This document shows, one piece after another, positions 45,690 to 56,708 of a stretch of DNA of 64,000 bases. The notes under the pieces are model-generated. The model saw only the letters and a list, made by a program, of their open reading frames with translations, did not search any database and had not been told where the DNA came from. Made by a program: the position numbers and the translations under genes. Origin of the DNA: Brachycybe producta (lineage: Eukaryota; Arthropoda; Diplopoda; Playtdesmida; Andrognathidae); the NCBI GenBank assembly GCA_036925085.1, contig JAUPFP010000051.1, forward strand, positions 558,001-622,000. Direction: 5' to 3'. The stretch's first letter is position 1, and each line of letters begins with the position of its first letter.

Positions 45690-46547
45690 TTAGCCCAAGC
45701 AGTAAATCCGTGCGGCTCCGGACTTTTTCTTGCGCTTCTTTGCACCGTTCTTCTTCACCTGCACGGTCGAAAACTCCCCGATGAAATACCGGCGATCACC
45801 GACCAGGAAGCCTCCTTCCTGGACCATGGCACGCCACATTTCATCCAACCGATCCAAGTGGTCTTCTTTTTTGGCCAGGGACTCAGCCACGGCCTCCAAA
45901 GACATTGGATCGGTGGGAAGAACTTCGTGGGATCTCGTACTCGACGGTTTATCCTAGGAGGTCGAACTACTCCCATCAGACTCCGAGGAGCCCTCTGAAG
46001 AGGAGTTACGACTCCGCCACTGCTTTGAGGTGTCCACCACCAAATCAATGGTGGTTTCTACCTCCATTTCTGTGTCAATGACTAAGGACGCTCTTAAGGA
46101 GACGTCCTCACCGTCCTCCACCACCCTAGACCAGTCTAGGAGGTTTCGGACGGACGGAAACCTGGGTTCCGGGGTACTAGTGGTTACCACACCGGTAGCC
46201 ACCTTCCCACCGTCCAAACCCGCTTCTGCAGCCAGAGGAACTACCGCTGCCACCCACTCAACGGTGGTAGCATCCGTTTCCCTGGAGAGGGACTGCATTT
46301 ATCTGCTCCAGAAGGCTCCGACACCGGTCGGAGTCGACTGGTCAGATCCCGGACCTTCCATGGCCTCTGCCACCAGAAAAAATCCTTTGATACAATGGCG
46401 GCATCAGCCGCTACCAGCCCGACAGGTGTCAGGGAGCCCTCCGACCCCGACTCCAACAGCCTTGCATCCCCAGGATGCAGCGGGCTGAGGGAGGCGGATC
46501 GTCGGCAGCTCCCGTCGTCGTCTTTCTCTTTCTCCGCCATGGTGAAC
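45690..46547 (-). pseudogene. acidic/Ser-rich middle exon of accessory gene (B)
   Basis: Starts FTMAEKEKDDDGSCRRSAS right after the acceptor, has SLVIDTEMEVETTIDLVVD, then a helical, charged part (SLAKKEDHLDRLDEMWRAMV) and GGFLVGDRRYFIGEFSTVQV before KKNGAKKRKKKSG. The last parts are the best-preserved stretch of this gene in B. Function unknown. Confidence 0.5.
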
Positions 46548-46950
46548 CTGTAACACAAGGAACACATGGTTAAAAACGTTTTTTTTCACCGTGAAAAAGT
46601 GAATTCCATGGACTTTCACCGTGCAAATTACCGTTTCCACCATCCAAAGGCGGTAATTCACGGTCGAAACCATGATTCACCACCTTCGGACGGCCAAATC
46701 CCCTCCCCTCTGGGCTCTTAGCGTCCAAACACCATCTAACTTGGGTCTCTCCAAGCACCACAGTGCTCAGACGGGCAGAAACCGTCGGAAAAGGGCTTTT
46801 CCTAGTGGTTATACCTCCATGACAACAGTCATGGCGGCGAAACCACCTCCACCACGTGTGTATACGGTCATTGATCGTAAGACACACTGTCAGCAAGTAA
46901 AATACCACTGCCAACAGGCAGGAGAACGATATTCCCTTCGAGGGACTTAC
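46548..46950 (-). other. proposed intron encoding a membrane segment (B)
   Basis: The donor GTAAGTCCCT is at 46950-46945 and the acceptor CCTTGTGTTACAG ends at 46548. Reading through the donor gives VSPSKG then ISFSCLLAVVFYLLTVCLTI, a membrane segment like that in A1 at the same place. B differs from A1 by one extra base just after the acceptor, so the spliced frame is shifted in this copy. Confidence 0.5.
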
Positions 46951-47316
46951 TTCTTCATGGATTTTTTCTTCTTCCAGTCGTTTGCTGCCACTTCGACGGT
47001 GAATTTTTGCTTTCTTTTTGCGAACACAAGTGGCCGGCGTACTTTGTTTATCAACGGTATAAACAATTTGGTGCCTAACCATTACATTCACTGTCTTGGT
47101 GGCTAGTGTCTGTGCAGTAGCGGCCAAAACTCGATTAGCCGCCTCATGCTTGGTCACCATGGTGATTTCTCCGTCATCTGCCTTTTTAGGGGCAGGCACA
47201 CGGTGAATCAACCCATGCAAAGACTGGACATGGTGGGAAGAGACATTAACCGTCAATCTCCGTACATTGACGGTAATGGAAGATTTTATGGGCAGATTTC
47301 TCCACCCACAGGCCAA
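46951..47316 (-). pseudogene. first recognised exon of accessory gene (B)
   Basis: Contains TVNVSSHHVQSLHGLIHRVP, KKADDGEI and a basic end (KKKAKIHRRSGSKRLEEEK) before the donor. It aligns with A1 6262-6573 around KKADDG. An upstream GTAAGTCCCTGCC donor at 47473-47468 suggests another intron between the integrase tail and this exon. Confidence 0.5.
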
Positions 47317-47641
47317 CTTTGTCGGGTCCCTAGCCGGACATCGTGTTGGGTCGCCCTTGGTTTCTCACAAAACTGCGGCGTGTCCCAAACACTGCAATGT
47401 CTGACCACCTCCTTTCCCAACCGTCCGCCCAAACCAGCGGACGACCGGCTCTCCCACCAAGGCAGGGACTTACGAAGAGTCCCCCACAACGTGGGATTCC
47501 CCACACGAGGGTCGAACCCACTCACCTCAAAGACCCTCGGTCTCTGCAGACAGATTATACCGAGGTGGAGGGGGCTTATCTGCCTCGGAGTTGGTAGACT
47601 TCTGCGAAGAAACGGATGGTGGCTTTGGCACTGGAGTCACA

Positions 47642-48600
47642 CTACTCCCCGCCGAAGCCTCCGTAGGAGGAGGAGGAGGTGTCAGAGACGCCAAGTCCAT
47701 CTTCCTCCCTCACGGTGCAGGTGGGTATGTATGGTTTCAAATTATCAACATGAAACCGGTCTCGCACCTTTCGACCATACCCATCTACGAAATCCACTTC
47801 GTAAACCAACTCGGAATACCGCGAGACCACCGTACCCCTCTCAGCTTTATAAGCTAAGCTCCACTTCTTCGCCTGGCCGAGCTTCCCAGCTTGGTCTCTA
47901 ATCCACACCTGTGCACCAGGTTGATACAGAGGAGGCTGCACTCGGCCAGCATCGTAAACTCTTTTTGCCTCTGAGCAGCGATCAAACGTTGACATGCCTG
48001 CTCCTCCACGGCTTGCTGGTCAGGCAAGTCGCGGATTGGACCGTCCAGAAGAAGGTTGTCAATCTTCATCCGACGGAGAGACCTGCATACTCTCCTGGAC
48101 AGCTGTGTCATAAGCCCACACGGCGGGCCGCAATTTATCCCACCAGCCACGCTGTTTCTTGAGGGGATCAAGGTACCACTTGATGGTTTCCATTACGGTC
48201 TTGTTCGTACGCTCCGTAAGCCCATTAGCTTGCAGGTGGTATGCCGTCGTGAAGTTATGCACTATGTTGTAGTGCTCCCGGAACTTCAGCAGGACTTTGC
48301 TAGAGAACTGGGACCCACAATCCGAGACAAGAGTTTTTGGCATGCCGTACAACGAATGTTCTCGTCCTTCAGGAATTTTATGACACAAGCGGCCGTGGCC
48401 CTTCATACCGCCCTTGCCACACCGTACCGGGTGAAATAGTCAATCATGATTAGCACATAGGTGACTCCACCCACGGAGGCAGGAAATGGCCCAACGAAGT
48501 CCATTTCCCAGGTATCAACTGGGTACTCCGGCACAATGGGTTGTAAAAATCCCTGACTGTGTGCAAACTGTCGCGCTCGTTGACACACCAAATACGACTT
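47642..48600 (-). pseudogene. Ty3 integrase (B)
   Basis: Continues from the RNase H frame. The N-terminal zinc region is partly kept (HDTPEAGHFGMFKTYQKL, one CxxC Cys lost). The core has VDTWEMDFVGPFP (first Asp), TLVSDCGSQFSSKV (second Asp) and ANGLTERTNKTVM (Glu). The C-terminal domain is in frame 47642-47995 (YQPGAQVWIRDQAGKLGQAK, FHVDNLKPY). It is broken by a stop at 48601-48603 and frameshifts near 48405 and 48060. Confidence 0.8.
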
Positions 48601-48603
48601 AAT

Positions 48604-49395
48604 TTACTCGGCTGTGTCCCGCTTCATACTGATCCAGTAGAAGCATGAGCGCAGTTTCTGGTAGGTCTTGAACATCCCAAAGTGACCAGCTTCGGGAGTG
48701 TCATGTAGCTTCCTTAGACAGAAAGTACTGCATGACCTCGGAACTACCAGAACAGTTCTTAACTGATCCTGCATGGACCTGATGGCATACAAGTTGTTTG
48801 CTACCACAAACTTGAACCGAACATTCGAGTTGGGGTCACGGAAGATTTCACTCTTCACCTTGCAGCACCAGCCACCGGCCTCTGGCTCCTTGACCCAATC
48901 CACCTCTGAATGGATACTATAAATCACCTCACCTACGTCGGCCTCGACATATTCAGGCAAGGAAAGGTCTGCCACATCACGAACAGGATACTGACTCAAA
49001 GCGTCGGCGTCCACGTGCAGTATCCCGTTTCTATACTGAACCTTGAACTGGTAATCTTGAAGCTGCATCTGCCAACACCCCAACCTGCTTTGCAGGTTCT
49101 TGACTGTCTGCAGATAGCAAAGAGCGTGGTGATTTGTCACGATCACGAACTCCCGGTTAAAGAGGTAATGACGGAATTTACCCACGGCAAACATGACCGC
49201 CAAGCACTTCTGCTCGGTGACAGAATACCGTGTTTCCGCGTAGGCCAGAACACGGGGGACCTTGTCCTCCGGCAACTTCTGGTAAACTACGACACCCAAG
49301 CCGTATCCACTATTGTTGGTATATATCATTATCTCACCAAGAGGATCGTACATGCTTTTAACCGAGCAAATGCTAGTTTGCACTGATCTGACCAC
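48604..49395 (-). pseudogene. RNase H and integrase N-terminus (B)
   Basis: YTNNSGYGLGVVVYQKLP is the first RNase H block, with Asn in place of the catalytic Asp. CLAVMFAVGKFRHYLF and VTNHHALCYLQTVK follow; the last block usually has TDH. Then comes VDADALSQYPV and the integrase zinc region. One 264-codon frame, but catalytic changes suggest it is inactive. Confidence 0.8.
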
Positions 49396-49419
49396 TCGAA
49401 GGACGCATCCTTCGTCACA

Positions 49420-50430
49420 CCATGCAAAGGCCTTGCCACTTTAGCGAAGTCCTTGATGAACCTCCGATAGTAACTGGCCAGTCAAAGAAAACTTCGGATG
49501 CCTGTCATCGTCGTCGGGTCATCAAACTCCTGGACTGCTCTTACGAGATCCGGGTCCGGAGCAACTCTCGGCACTCACTACGTGACCGAGATAACGTACT
49601 TTGTCAAAGCCAACGAAACATTTCTTTGGCTGGAGAGTCTCTCGAGAAACTGCTCGAAAGTGTTCCCAAAGACGATAATATCGTCCAGGTACACCAGACA
49701 AGTCTCCTGCTTATGTCCTGCCAATAAGAAGTCTAGTGCTCTCTGCATGGTTGCTGGAGCATTAGAGTCCAAAAGGGATTTTTTTGAAACAAACAGACCT
49801 TGAGAGCAAATAAATGCCGTCTTCTCAACGTCTGGCTCCACCATCCAAACCTGCCAGTAACCACTAGCCAGGTCCAAAGTTGCGAAGAACTTCGCACTGG
49901 CCAACAAATCGAGCACATCATCGATGCGAAGCAACGGATACTGATCCAGCATAGTCTGCATAGCCACCATGCTTCTTGCGAACAAGCAAGATAGAGCTAG
50001 CGTAGGGACTACGCGAAGGTCGGATAACCCCTGCATCCAACATCTTCGCCACCTTTTTTCTCTCGATCGCCCTGGCCGCTGGAGTGGTTCGACGCAATCC
50101 TTCACGCACCGGAGGTTGCCCACCAGTATCAATCGTATATTCGACAAGAGAAGTTTCACCCAACTTTGTATAGTCGAACGCGAAATGATCCCGGCATTCC
50201 AGCAGGAACTCCCAAAGCTGTCTCGCCTCATCAGGCTTCAGATTGGGACCAATCTTAAGACACTCTTCGAGGGTGGCAGCTGTTGCCACATTGAGGTCCT
50301 GGTGTCCATTTCCGGATGCCCCGCTCAACTTATACAAGACCTCCCCTGGTCGAACCGTTGCCTGAGTGGTGTCTCCCCCTCTCAACTCGGACGGCTCTTC
50401 CAGCCCTACCACAAGGGCAGCCTCCACAGC
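49420..50430 (-). pseudogene. Ty3 reverse transcriptase (B)
   Basis: N-terminal ASSILLVRKKHGG, then FATLDLASGYWQVW (catalytic Asp) and VYLDDIIVFG (YLDD at 49691-49680). It is split over frames at 49918-50427 and 49578-50231, with a further shift before the RNase H frame. The family is the same as A1, A2 and C. Confidence 0.85.
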
Positions 50431-50739
50431 TTAAGCTGTGGCTACACCCTCCCCTGTCTCCATTCTATGGGTGCATTTCCCACGTTCTCGAGCCAGCTAT
50501 TGTACGTACCCAGCCGGTTAGCTGTGGTAATTCCTGCCACCGCCAACACACCACGTCCACCTAAGGCTTTCCGGTGCGGCTCTACGAAAAGCAGCTGGCC
50601 AGGGCCTGCCTGCTCTACCAACGTCACAGATACGACACATGGGTATGTGGGCTGGTACCAGACTTTCAGGGAACAAACTTCCTCGCACCGATAGTTTCTG
50701 GTCTCGGACAGCTCTGGTGACAATGTTCACCCACCCGTC

Positions 50740-51690
50740 AACCTTCTCTAGTGCTACCGGGACCTTTGGGAGTTGCTGTTCCTGAGGCAAAGCCTCTGGT
50801 ATCGGCAGTGGAATTGCTTCCAGCTCCACAGGTGTTCCAAGCGCTCGATCGGTGAGTGCGGCTTGCAGGGCATCTAGATGTGCAGTTCAGACATCCTCCC
50901 GGAAATATACTTTCCGTGCACAATATCTACCATCAAGCTAAAGCGTGCGGCATGATCAACGCCCAGCAATGCTTCACACTCTCCTTTCACCAAAAGGTGA
51001 GCAACCTTGATGGTTCTCTTGTGGATGGTCAATTCCACATTTGCCACCCTACGACCTCGATAGAGTGCCCACCCAATCCCAGAAGGAATGACGGAACCGC
51101 TAGTTCCTCCATCGGCAACTCCATCACTTGTGCCACCATCATGCTTAGGACCGACACATCGGCCCCGGTGTCTATGATCATCTCCAAGAGAAGGTCTCCT
51201 ATCGACACCAACACTCGTGGTGAACCCACGTCATAGGCTCGGCTCTGAAGTTCAGGAATGGGAACCGGCGGGTTCCCACCATCGAACTTCTGCAATCTGT
51301 CCACCTTACCATCCACACCGGACGGTAATCCCAGACGTGCAGAAGTCTGGGAACCTGTCTCAGAAACCAGAGACTTCCCAGGCCCGGCAAAAGGTATGGG
51401 TGCACCAACTCCTCTCACCTGCTCGATGACCGCACGATCCAGCACCTCACCACTAGGCATGTATGGTGAGGGGGCAAACCAGCTATCCAACTGGGCCACC
51501 ACGGCCTCCAATGTGGAGCATGGCATTGGAAATACCCAACTGGTAATTTCCAGGTCCGCAGACCTCGCCAGAGGCACCCCTGCCTTAACCAGGACATCCA
51601 CATACTTGGAGACCACCCGGAGGTACATTCCTTGTTCAGAACTCCGACCATGTCGGGCACCTGAGTTTTGAAGCATAACCGGTCATTCAC
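50740..51690 (-). pseudogene. Ty3 protease (B)
   Basis: EMIIDTGADVSVLSMMVAQV is the retropepsin active site in frame 51029-51676. LEKVDGWVNIVT (about 50750) marks the linker that is also seen in A2 at about 130. A frameshift lies between. Confidence 0.8.
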
Positions 51691-51837
51691 CACTCAGTTC
51701 GGTAGCGGTTTAATGAAGATTTATTTTTGTCATTCACAAGTCGGTAGTAGAACTGGACATTACGGATGATGGTCAGGTACTTGCGACCCTCCAGCCACAC
51801 TGGCGCTAAGCTAGGCCTTGGCTGGAGCATCTAGCTT

Positions 51838-52240
51838 TCACCAGGCAGCATTGGCGACTTGTCCTTTGGCCGAAGCCTTTGGGCAATCTTTTTTCAGGTG
51901 ACCCATCTGGTTACACCCATAACAAGGACCTAATCGCCGGATTGAATCTCCTGAACGGTCCGCACTCCGAGGCGTTACCACCGGCTGGCCTCCACCGGAA
52001 CTCGGCTTCTTCTTGCCTCCGGTCTTAGCCACCGCCTTGTCCGACTTGGACTGAGCAGCTGCCTTCGCACCTGTTGTGCTTGAAGATGAAGCCTTGGCAG
52101 AGCTCCCAGAGCTATTCGTGGAACCAGAGAACTGAGCATTAGCCCGGTCCTATGGAACCCCTCTGGTACGGGCAGGTAATTACCTGCTGTAAGCAAATCG
52201 GCTTCCACAAAGCCGTGCCCTACGGGCATATCCTTCGACC
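51838..52240 (-). pseudogene. Ty3 nucleocapsid, CCHC knuckle (B)
   Basis: CYGCNQMGHLKKDC is a complete CCHC zinc knuckle, surrounded by Lys/Ser/Gly-rich sequence. It follows the capsid after a frameshift. Confidence 0.8.
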
Positions 52241-52267
52241 GTCTCGGCCTGACATCCGATCAACCGA

Positions 52268-53296
52268 TCAGTGATATGTCAGGAGCTTCCGTTTAAAACG
52301 AATGAGCCGACAGCTCTTGTTTTCTCCCGGAGAGACACGGTATGACAGTTCAAAGAACTGCCAATAGAATGCTTTCACAGACTCGGTTGACCCCTGCTTC
52401 AACGTCTCGAACTTGGCAAAGCAGACATGAGCCTGATTACCTGAACTGAGCATAGCATCCTTTAGTTCCGTCCAGGTCAGGTCCGGAAGAGTTTCCACCA
52501 AAGAGGAATAATACTCTTCGGCCGGACCGTCCTGCAGAAACATGAAGAAACTGCACCTGGACTCATCCATCCAGTGCTGAGCTTGGGCTTTCGTTTCGAA
52601 CTTGCGGAGAAAAGGCACCATATCCTCTCTGCCATCGTAACGAGCAAAAGAGTGGACCGGGTTGATGAACTCGAACGCCTGAACCTCTGCTGGAACCGCT
52701 GGAGCAGGCATCCAATCAGCGGTGCTAACCATGCGAGGTTGCCTGCTCCAGTTCCCCGAAACGTCAGACTCGGACTCAGCTTTCGAGGGTATTGCCATGT
52801 GAACCCTCGGCTGCTGTCCGGGTGCGGGAGGAACTCCCCGGCCAAATCCCCTAGAAGATTGCCTGGGCACTTCCCGCGGAGGTACCAGCCTGGCTTACAC
52901 CGGTGGCGCCTCCCTCCGTGCACCTACACGCACAGGCGACAGTGAAAACTGAGGATTTACCCTCAGTTCAATCACCGACCTTAACAGCCGTCCTTCCAAC
53001 CGAAGGACATCTATCCCGTAAGCGATCTCTATGAGCTTCTGCTCGGAGAGCCTGGCCAAAAAGGCCCAACTTTCCCGTGCAGTCTCGTGAGGGATTTCCA
53101 GCATTTCCCTAAGGAGTTGACTGCCATGTCCGTCCGGACGGGCGGCGGTGGAAACTAGGACAATTGGCCATGGCCGATCGCCATTCCCAATGAGATGAAT
53201 GTCGGATCCACTGTCTTCCAACAGATATTTTCCGGGGAGAATGTCACCGCGGCGTTTCCACACCGTGACCCATTTATCCCGAAAATCACCGTCCAC
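52268..53296 (-). pseudogene. Ty3 Gag, N-terminal and capsid parts (B)
   Basis: N-terminal frame 52895-53296 (MDGDFRDKWVTVWKRRGDIL) ends at a stop. The next frame, 52268-52870, has a Pro/Arg-rich start and a capsid-like region (REDMVPFLRKFETKAQAQHW, VKAFYWQFFELSYRVSPGE). The start at 53296 is the first Met of the long frame downstream of the leader. Confidence 0.75.
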
Positions 53297-53788
53297 GCTA
53301 CCGCTTCGTACCGCTTTTTACAGTTTTACACCGCCTTCCGCCCACAGTTGACGGTGCGGCCGCGTAACTCTAAACCCGCATCTGCTCCAATTTCCCGACC
53401 TTCTGTCGGTACTTTTGGGGTTGGCTCCATTTTTCACTGTGTTTCTAAGGTAAAATCTGGAGAAAACCACAAGACAGCGGGTTTCCACCATCGAAAACGG
53501 TAAATTCACGGACAGAAGTCCGCAAAACACCATGACGAACAAATGGAACTGTGAAAAACCATGGTATCACAAACCAAAGTCCGTGTCCCATGGTAAAGAA
53601 TGGTCAGAGTTCTACTTTACCAGTTTCTACGTCGGTCTAACGGACAAAAGTCCGTTTCCCACGGTGTACTTCACGGTAGATGAATTTTCTACCACTTTCT
53701 ACTGTGGTACCACGGCCCGAAGTCCGCACCTCACGGTGTACTTGCGGTAAAACACCGTACACCACCTAAAACCACGGTACCACGGACC
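53297..53788 (-). other. leader of element B
   Basis: Between the PBS and gag. Filled with repeated CACGGT/ACCGTG and GGACAAAAGTCCG-type motifs, which are small hairpins. Candidate 3' splice sites such as TTTTCTCCAG (about 53460) are present. Confidence 0.5.
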
Positions 53789-53789
53789 A
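53775..53789 (-). promoter_or_regulatory. candidate primer-binding site of element B
   Basis: TGGTCCGTGGTACCG starts 2 bp after the LTR end (53792). Its complement ends in CCA. It differs from the PBS of elements D and G. Confidence 0.5.
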
Positions 53790-53791
53790 AT

Positions 53792-53995
53792 TGTAACGAC
53801 CCACTGGATCGTTACAATACCGGTAAATTAAAACGTAAAAACTTACCATTAACCGGCTCCAATACGGGGACGGGATCGTACCCGTAGCCGCATCCACACG
53901 GTGAACCTCGGGCTGTGTCGTCTCCAAGGAGCCACCCACGACAGACATGACGAAGAACCACGTCGCCACGCCGAGAAAATGTCTTTGTCCATGAG
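53792..53995 (-). mobile_element. 5' LTR remnant (U5) of element B with short ORF and donor
   Basis: Homologous to the end of the C LTR (59212-59420). Contains an ORF starting at 53969 (MATWFFVMSVVGGS) and GGTAAGT (donor at 53846-53841), and ends with the TGTAACG...CGTTACA palindrome. The upstream 500 bp of the LTR is missing. Confidence 0.65.
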
Positions 53996-54009
53996 GATTC
54001 TAGAGGCCT

Positions 54010-54510
54010 CTACCTTGACCAGTGAGTTGTGTTAGCCCTTTGACTACCAGGTGTTCGTTTGGTTGCTGTATCGTCTTGACTTCAATTTGAGCGGTGACCA
54101 TCTCCCCAAGAGTAGCTGGTGTAATCTCTTCTAAGGCACTCTTGACGCATGCCTGAATACACTGCCTTCGGAGCGTTTTTTTCGAAGAGGTCGTCTTTCA
54201 AGTAGACACAAGGACACAAGGAGCTTTAGTGCCCCACCCAGGTCTCAGCCCAAGATGGCGTCAGGTAGGCCAGTGATAACCAGCAAGCGGCCTGCGGCAG
54301 ATTGGTTGGCAGTTTCCACAGTGGTGGAGACTTGCCCTGTCATGGTGATAGTGGCTCCTCCAACTCCCTCGATTTTGGGAGAGCGAGCCATAAACTCGAT
54401 GGTGAGTTTTAGCCGTTTTGCTAGGCTATCAGCGATGGTGCTGCCATGAGCTCCAGTGTCCACAACATGCGGACCTTTTTTCCAGTGATCTTCGGGCTGC
54501 AATCACTGAC
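54010..54510 (-). pseudogene. retropepsin-like protease of element G
   Basis: HVVDTGAHGSTIADSLAKRL is an aspartic-protease active site, followed by GVGGATITMTGQVSTTVE. It is distinct from the B protease. A shifted frame continues to about 54010, where the B LTR remnant begins. Confidence 0.6.
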
Positions 54511-56530
54511 ACTGTTCTCTGATTTCTTTAGGCATATAAGTATTCTTTAATTGTCTATACAGGTCTTTTAGCATTCGGCGGCAACAGTGTGCGAGCCGTA
54601 GGTCTGTGGTGCTGAATGAGTCCTCCGCAGTTCTGATTGGTGCGTGCTGCCTCCAGAGTTCAGAAGAGCCCTTCGAGTGGCCCCAGTTAGTCGTGGGTGG
54701 GCATGCATTATGTGGTGACTCGTTCAACACATAGTAGTCGGTAATATAGTCAGTAGTATCTTTGTAAGTCGGTGTGTGTAGGCTCGATCGGATTATTCCA
54801 CTGTAGATCGCGATCTTTTGTCGGTAACCGACACCCTCGTACTCTTATACACTGAGTAACGATGGCTTACCTACGTTGTTCAGTTCGTTGTGTTGATGGT
54901 AGTGTTGTCCTTCAGGTGGGTGTGATGGTCCCAACTGGAGTAGTGTTGTAAATTTTTTGAGTTTTTCTTTGTGTCATACTCAGAGAAAATCTCTCAACAC
55001 GTGGTATCTGTTGACCATGTAGAGAATATGAGTTCTAAGAGTCCCCAATAAGAACAGTAGATGTACAATACAACTTTGTGCGTGGTACACCAACCAATCA
55101 AAGATTGTACTGCAAGAAATTGAAAATTTCAGCTAGAGCGCGGTGCCCGCACACTTAGATTCACTTAGAAATAAGGAGTAAGAGTGTGTGTAGATAACAC
55201 ACAAAGAGATGAAAGTCCAAGATGGCTGGACTTTCAGAAGAGGAACAGACAAACAAATAAAAGTCCAAGATGGCTGGGCTTTTATACAAAGAGTGATGAA
55301 GAAAGCTGAATTGCTCTAAAGTGTAGTAAATTCAGGTGTGGTGACCACACGTCCCAGAATTTGATCATTGAAAACAGAGCAATTCAGTGCAGAACTCTTA
55401 AGATTAATGATTGTTTAGAAAGAAAAGTTCTTTCTAAACAAGAAGAGTTGTTCAGATGGTTCAATTTGGTGATCCTCACTGGTGGATGGCTCTGGGTGAA
55501 AAGATCAGAGTCAGTGGCAAGTGAGGAGCTATGGTGAGTGAAGAGTAGAAATTCGTAGGTGGCGCTTTTGTAGCCACTTCTGGTGTAGTTATTGTATTGA
55601 TCGAAATATTGTTCAAAAATGAAGAAATCTCCCAGGTGGCGCTTTGGAGTCACCAGGAAGAAGAACACAAAAAGTGAAAAAATTCAAAAGAGAAGAGAAA
55701 TTTTTCTCCAAAAAGAGAAACTCCACCAGGGGCGTGCATGTGCAGACCCTCTAGAAGAGAAGAAAGAAGAAGAGAAGAGAAGATACAACAATGCGCTCAG
55801 ATGGAGCAAAAAACCGCTCCATTGGCGCCTTTTTGAAGAGTGTCTGGTCGATCCAAGATTGCAGCCGGGTTTCAATGGTGTCCAAGTGTCCATGTGAGAG
55901 TTTATTGAGGTGATGATGGTGAGTTGTTTGAAGATGATTAGTTGTTTGAAGATGATGACTTGGGACATAGAGGGTCCCAAGGGAAAAACATGAGAGAACA
56001 AAAGAGCAAAGAAAACGGGGGACAAGAGTCCCACGTGGCAAGATAGTTTGTTTTAAGCTTGTAAGCCTTTAACAATGATACGGAGTTAGAACGAAAACTT
56101 GCTTGAAAGTTAAAATAAAGAGTGAAGATAATAGGCACTTTTAAAAGACATGTCTTTTAAAGGCCTATTAATAGGTGGAAAGACAAGTAGCTGAGATTTA
56201 TCTGCTTACCTCACAATGATACGGAGTTTCGGCTAAGCAAACTCCTCTCGGAAATTGAAAAATAATTTGTCTGAGGTGATACGAAGGAGGGTCAGATATG
56301 TTTCACCTCAAAATAGAAAGAAGAGTTAAGGTAACAGGGATCACAAAGTCTCTTTCAACACACGGTTCCACAGAATCGGCGCCACACTGTCGACCATTGA
56401 TGTGATCGTTGGTCTCTTTCAACACGTGGCTCCTACATAAAAAGGACAGACGAAGGATCGTGAGGCACAATCACGAAACTTTGAACAATGGAAGTCTTCT
56501 GTAGACAGGTCGGAGAAGGCAAATGGAGGC
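54511..56530. other. element G interior plus LTR-like insertion, unresolved
   Basis: Minus-strand MLKDLYRQLKNTYMPKEIRE near 54550 may be Gag/Pro linker. From about 54940 the DNA is AT- and purine-rich. A minus-strand TATAAAAG lies near 55285. Three TGATACG(G/A)AG motifs occur at about 56077, 56217 and 56278. TCAACACGTGG and TCAACACACGG phrases occur near 54993, 56355 and 56420. It may contain another LTR. Coding frames here are not convincing. Confidence 0.35.
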
Positions 56531-56533
56531 ATA

Positions 56534-56549
56534 CCCCACACCTCCACCA
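56534..56549 (-). promoter_or_regulatory. primer-binding site of element G
   Basis: TGGTGGAGGTGTGGGG starts 2 bp after the LTR end at 56552. It matches the PBS of element D except for one base. Confidence 0.7.
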
Positions 56550-56551
56550 AA

Positions 56552-56708
56552 TGTGAGCTTTTGACGTCGACTATTTTTACCAACTTGTAGATGTTGTTTT
56601 CTATAGCTCGTTGCTTCTCTGCATCGCACAGTGCCTGCACGGAGAAGATTCTAGCTACAGAAAGAGCCGGATGGCAATTGATTGCAATCATCCTCCTGCA
56701 TGGGGTGA
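56552..56708 (-). mobile_element. 5' LTR remnant of element G
   Basis: Matches 42121-42285, the end of the 3' LTR. An open minus frame (CDAEKQRAIENNIYKLVKIV then DVKSSH) runs out of the LTR through the PBS (LVEVWGMPPF), as in element D. It is cut at its 5' side by a LINE at about 56709. Confidence 0.7.

Larger units (their letters stand above)
44545..53995 (-). mobile_element. element B: near-complete Ty3/gypsy family 1
   Basis: Minus strand, in order: LTR remnant (53995-53792), PBS-like site, leader, gag, CCHC nucleocapsid, protease, RT, RNase H, integrase, and the accessory gene up to the segment shared with C (44660-44545). The 5' LTR is truncated at its 5' side, where element G sequence begins, and the LNN domain and 3' LTR of this copy are missing. 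All genes are close to full length but carry scattered stops and frameshifts. Confidence 0.85.

Noticed and set aside
47146-47901. 251-codon plus-strand ORF
   Set aside because: Antisense to the integrase C-terminus and accessory exon, which are supported by homology between A1 and B.
49969-50694. 241-codon plus-strand ORF
   Set aside because: Antisense shadow of the minus-strand RT/linker; no recognisable protein.
55684-56034. Minus-strand ORF with hydrophobic segments
   Set aside because: Low-complexity purine-rich DNA on the other strand, no homologue in the other elements and no start or splice context.
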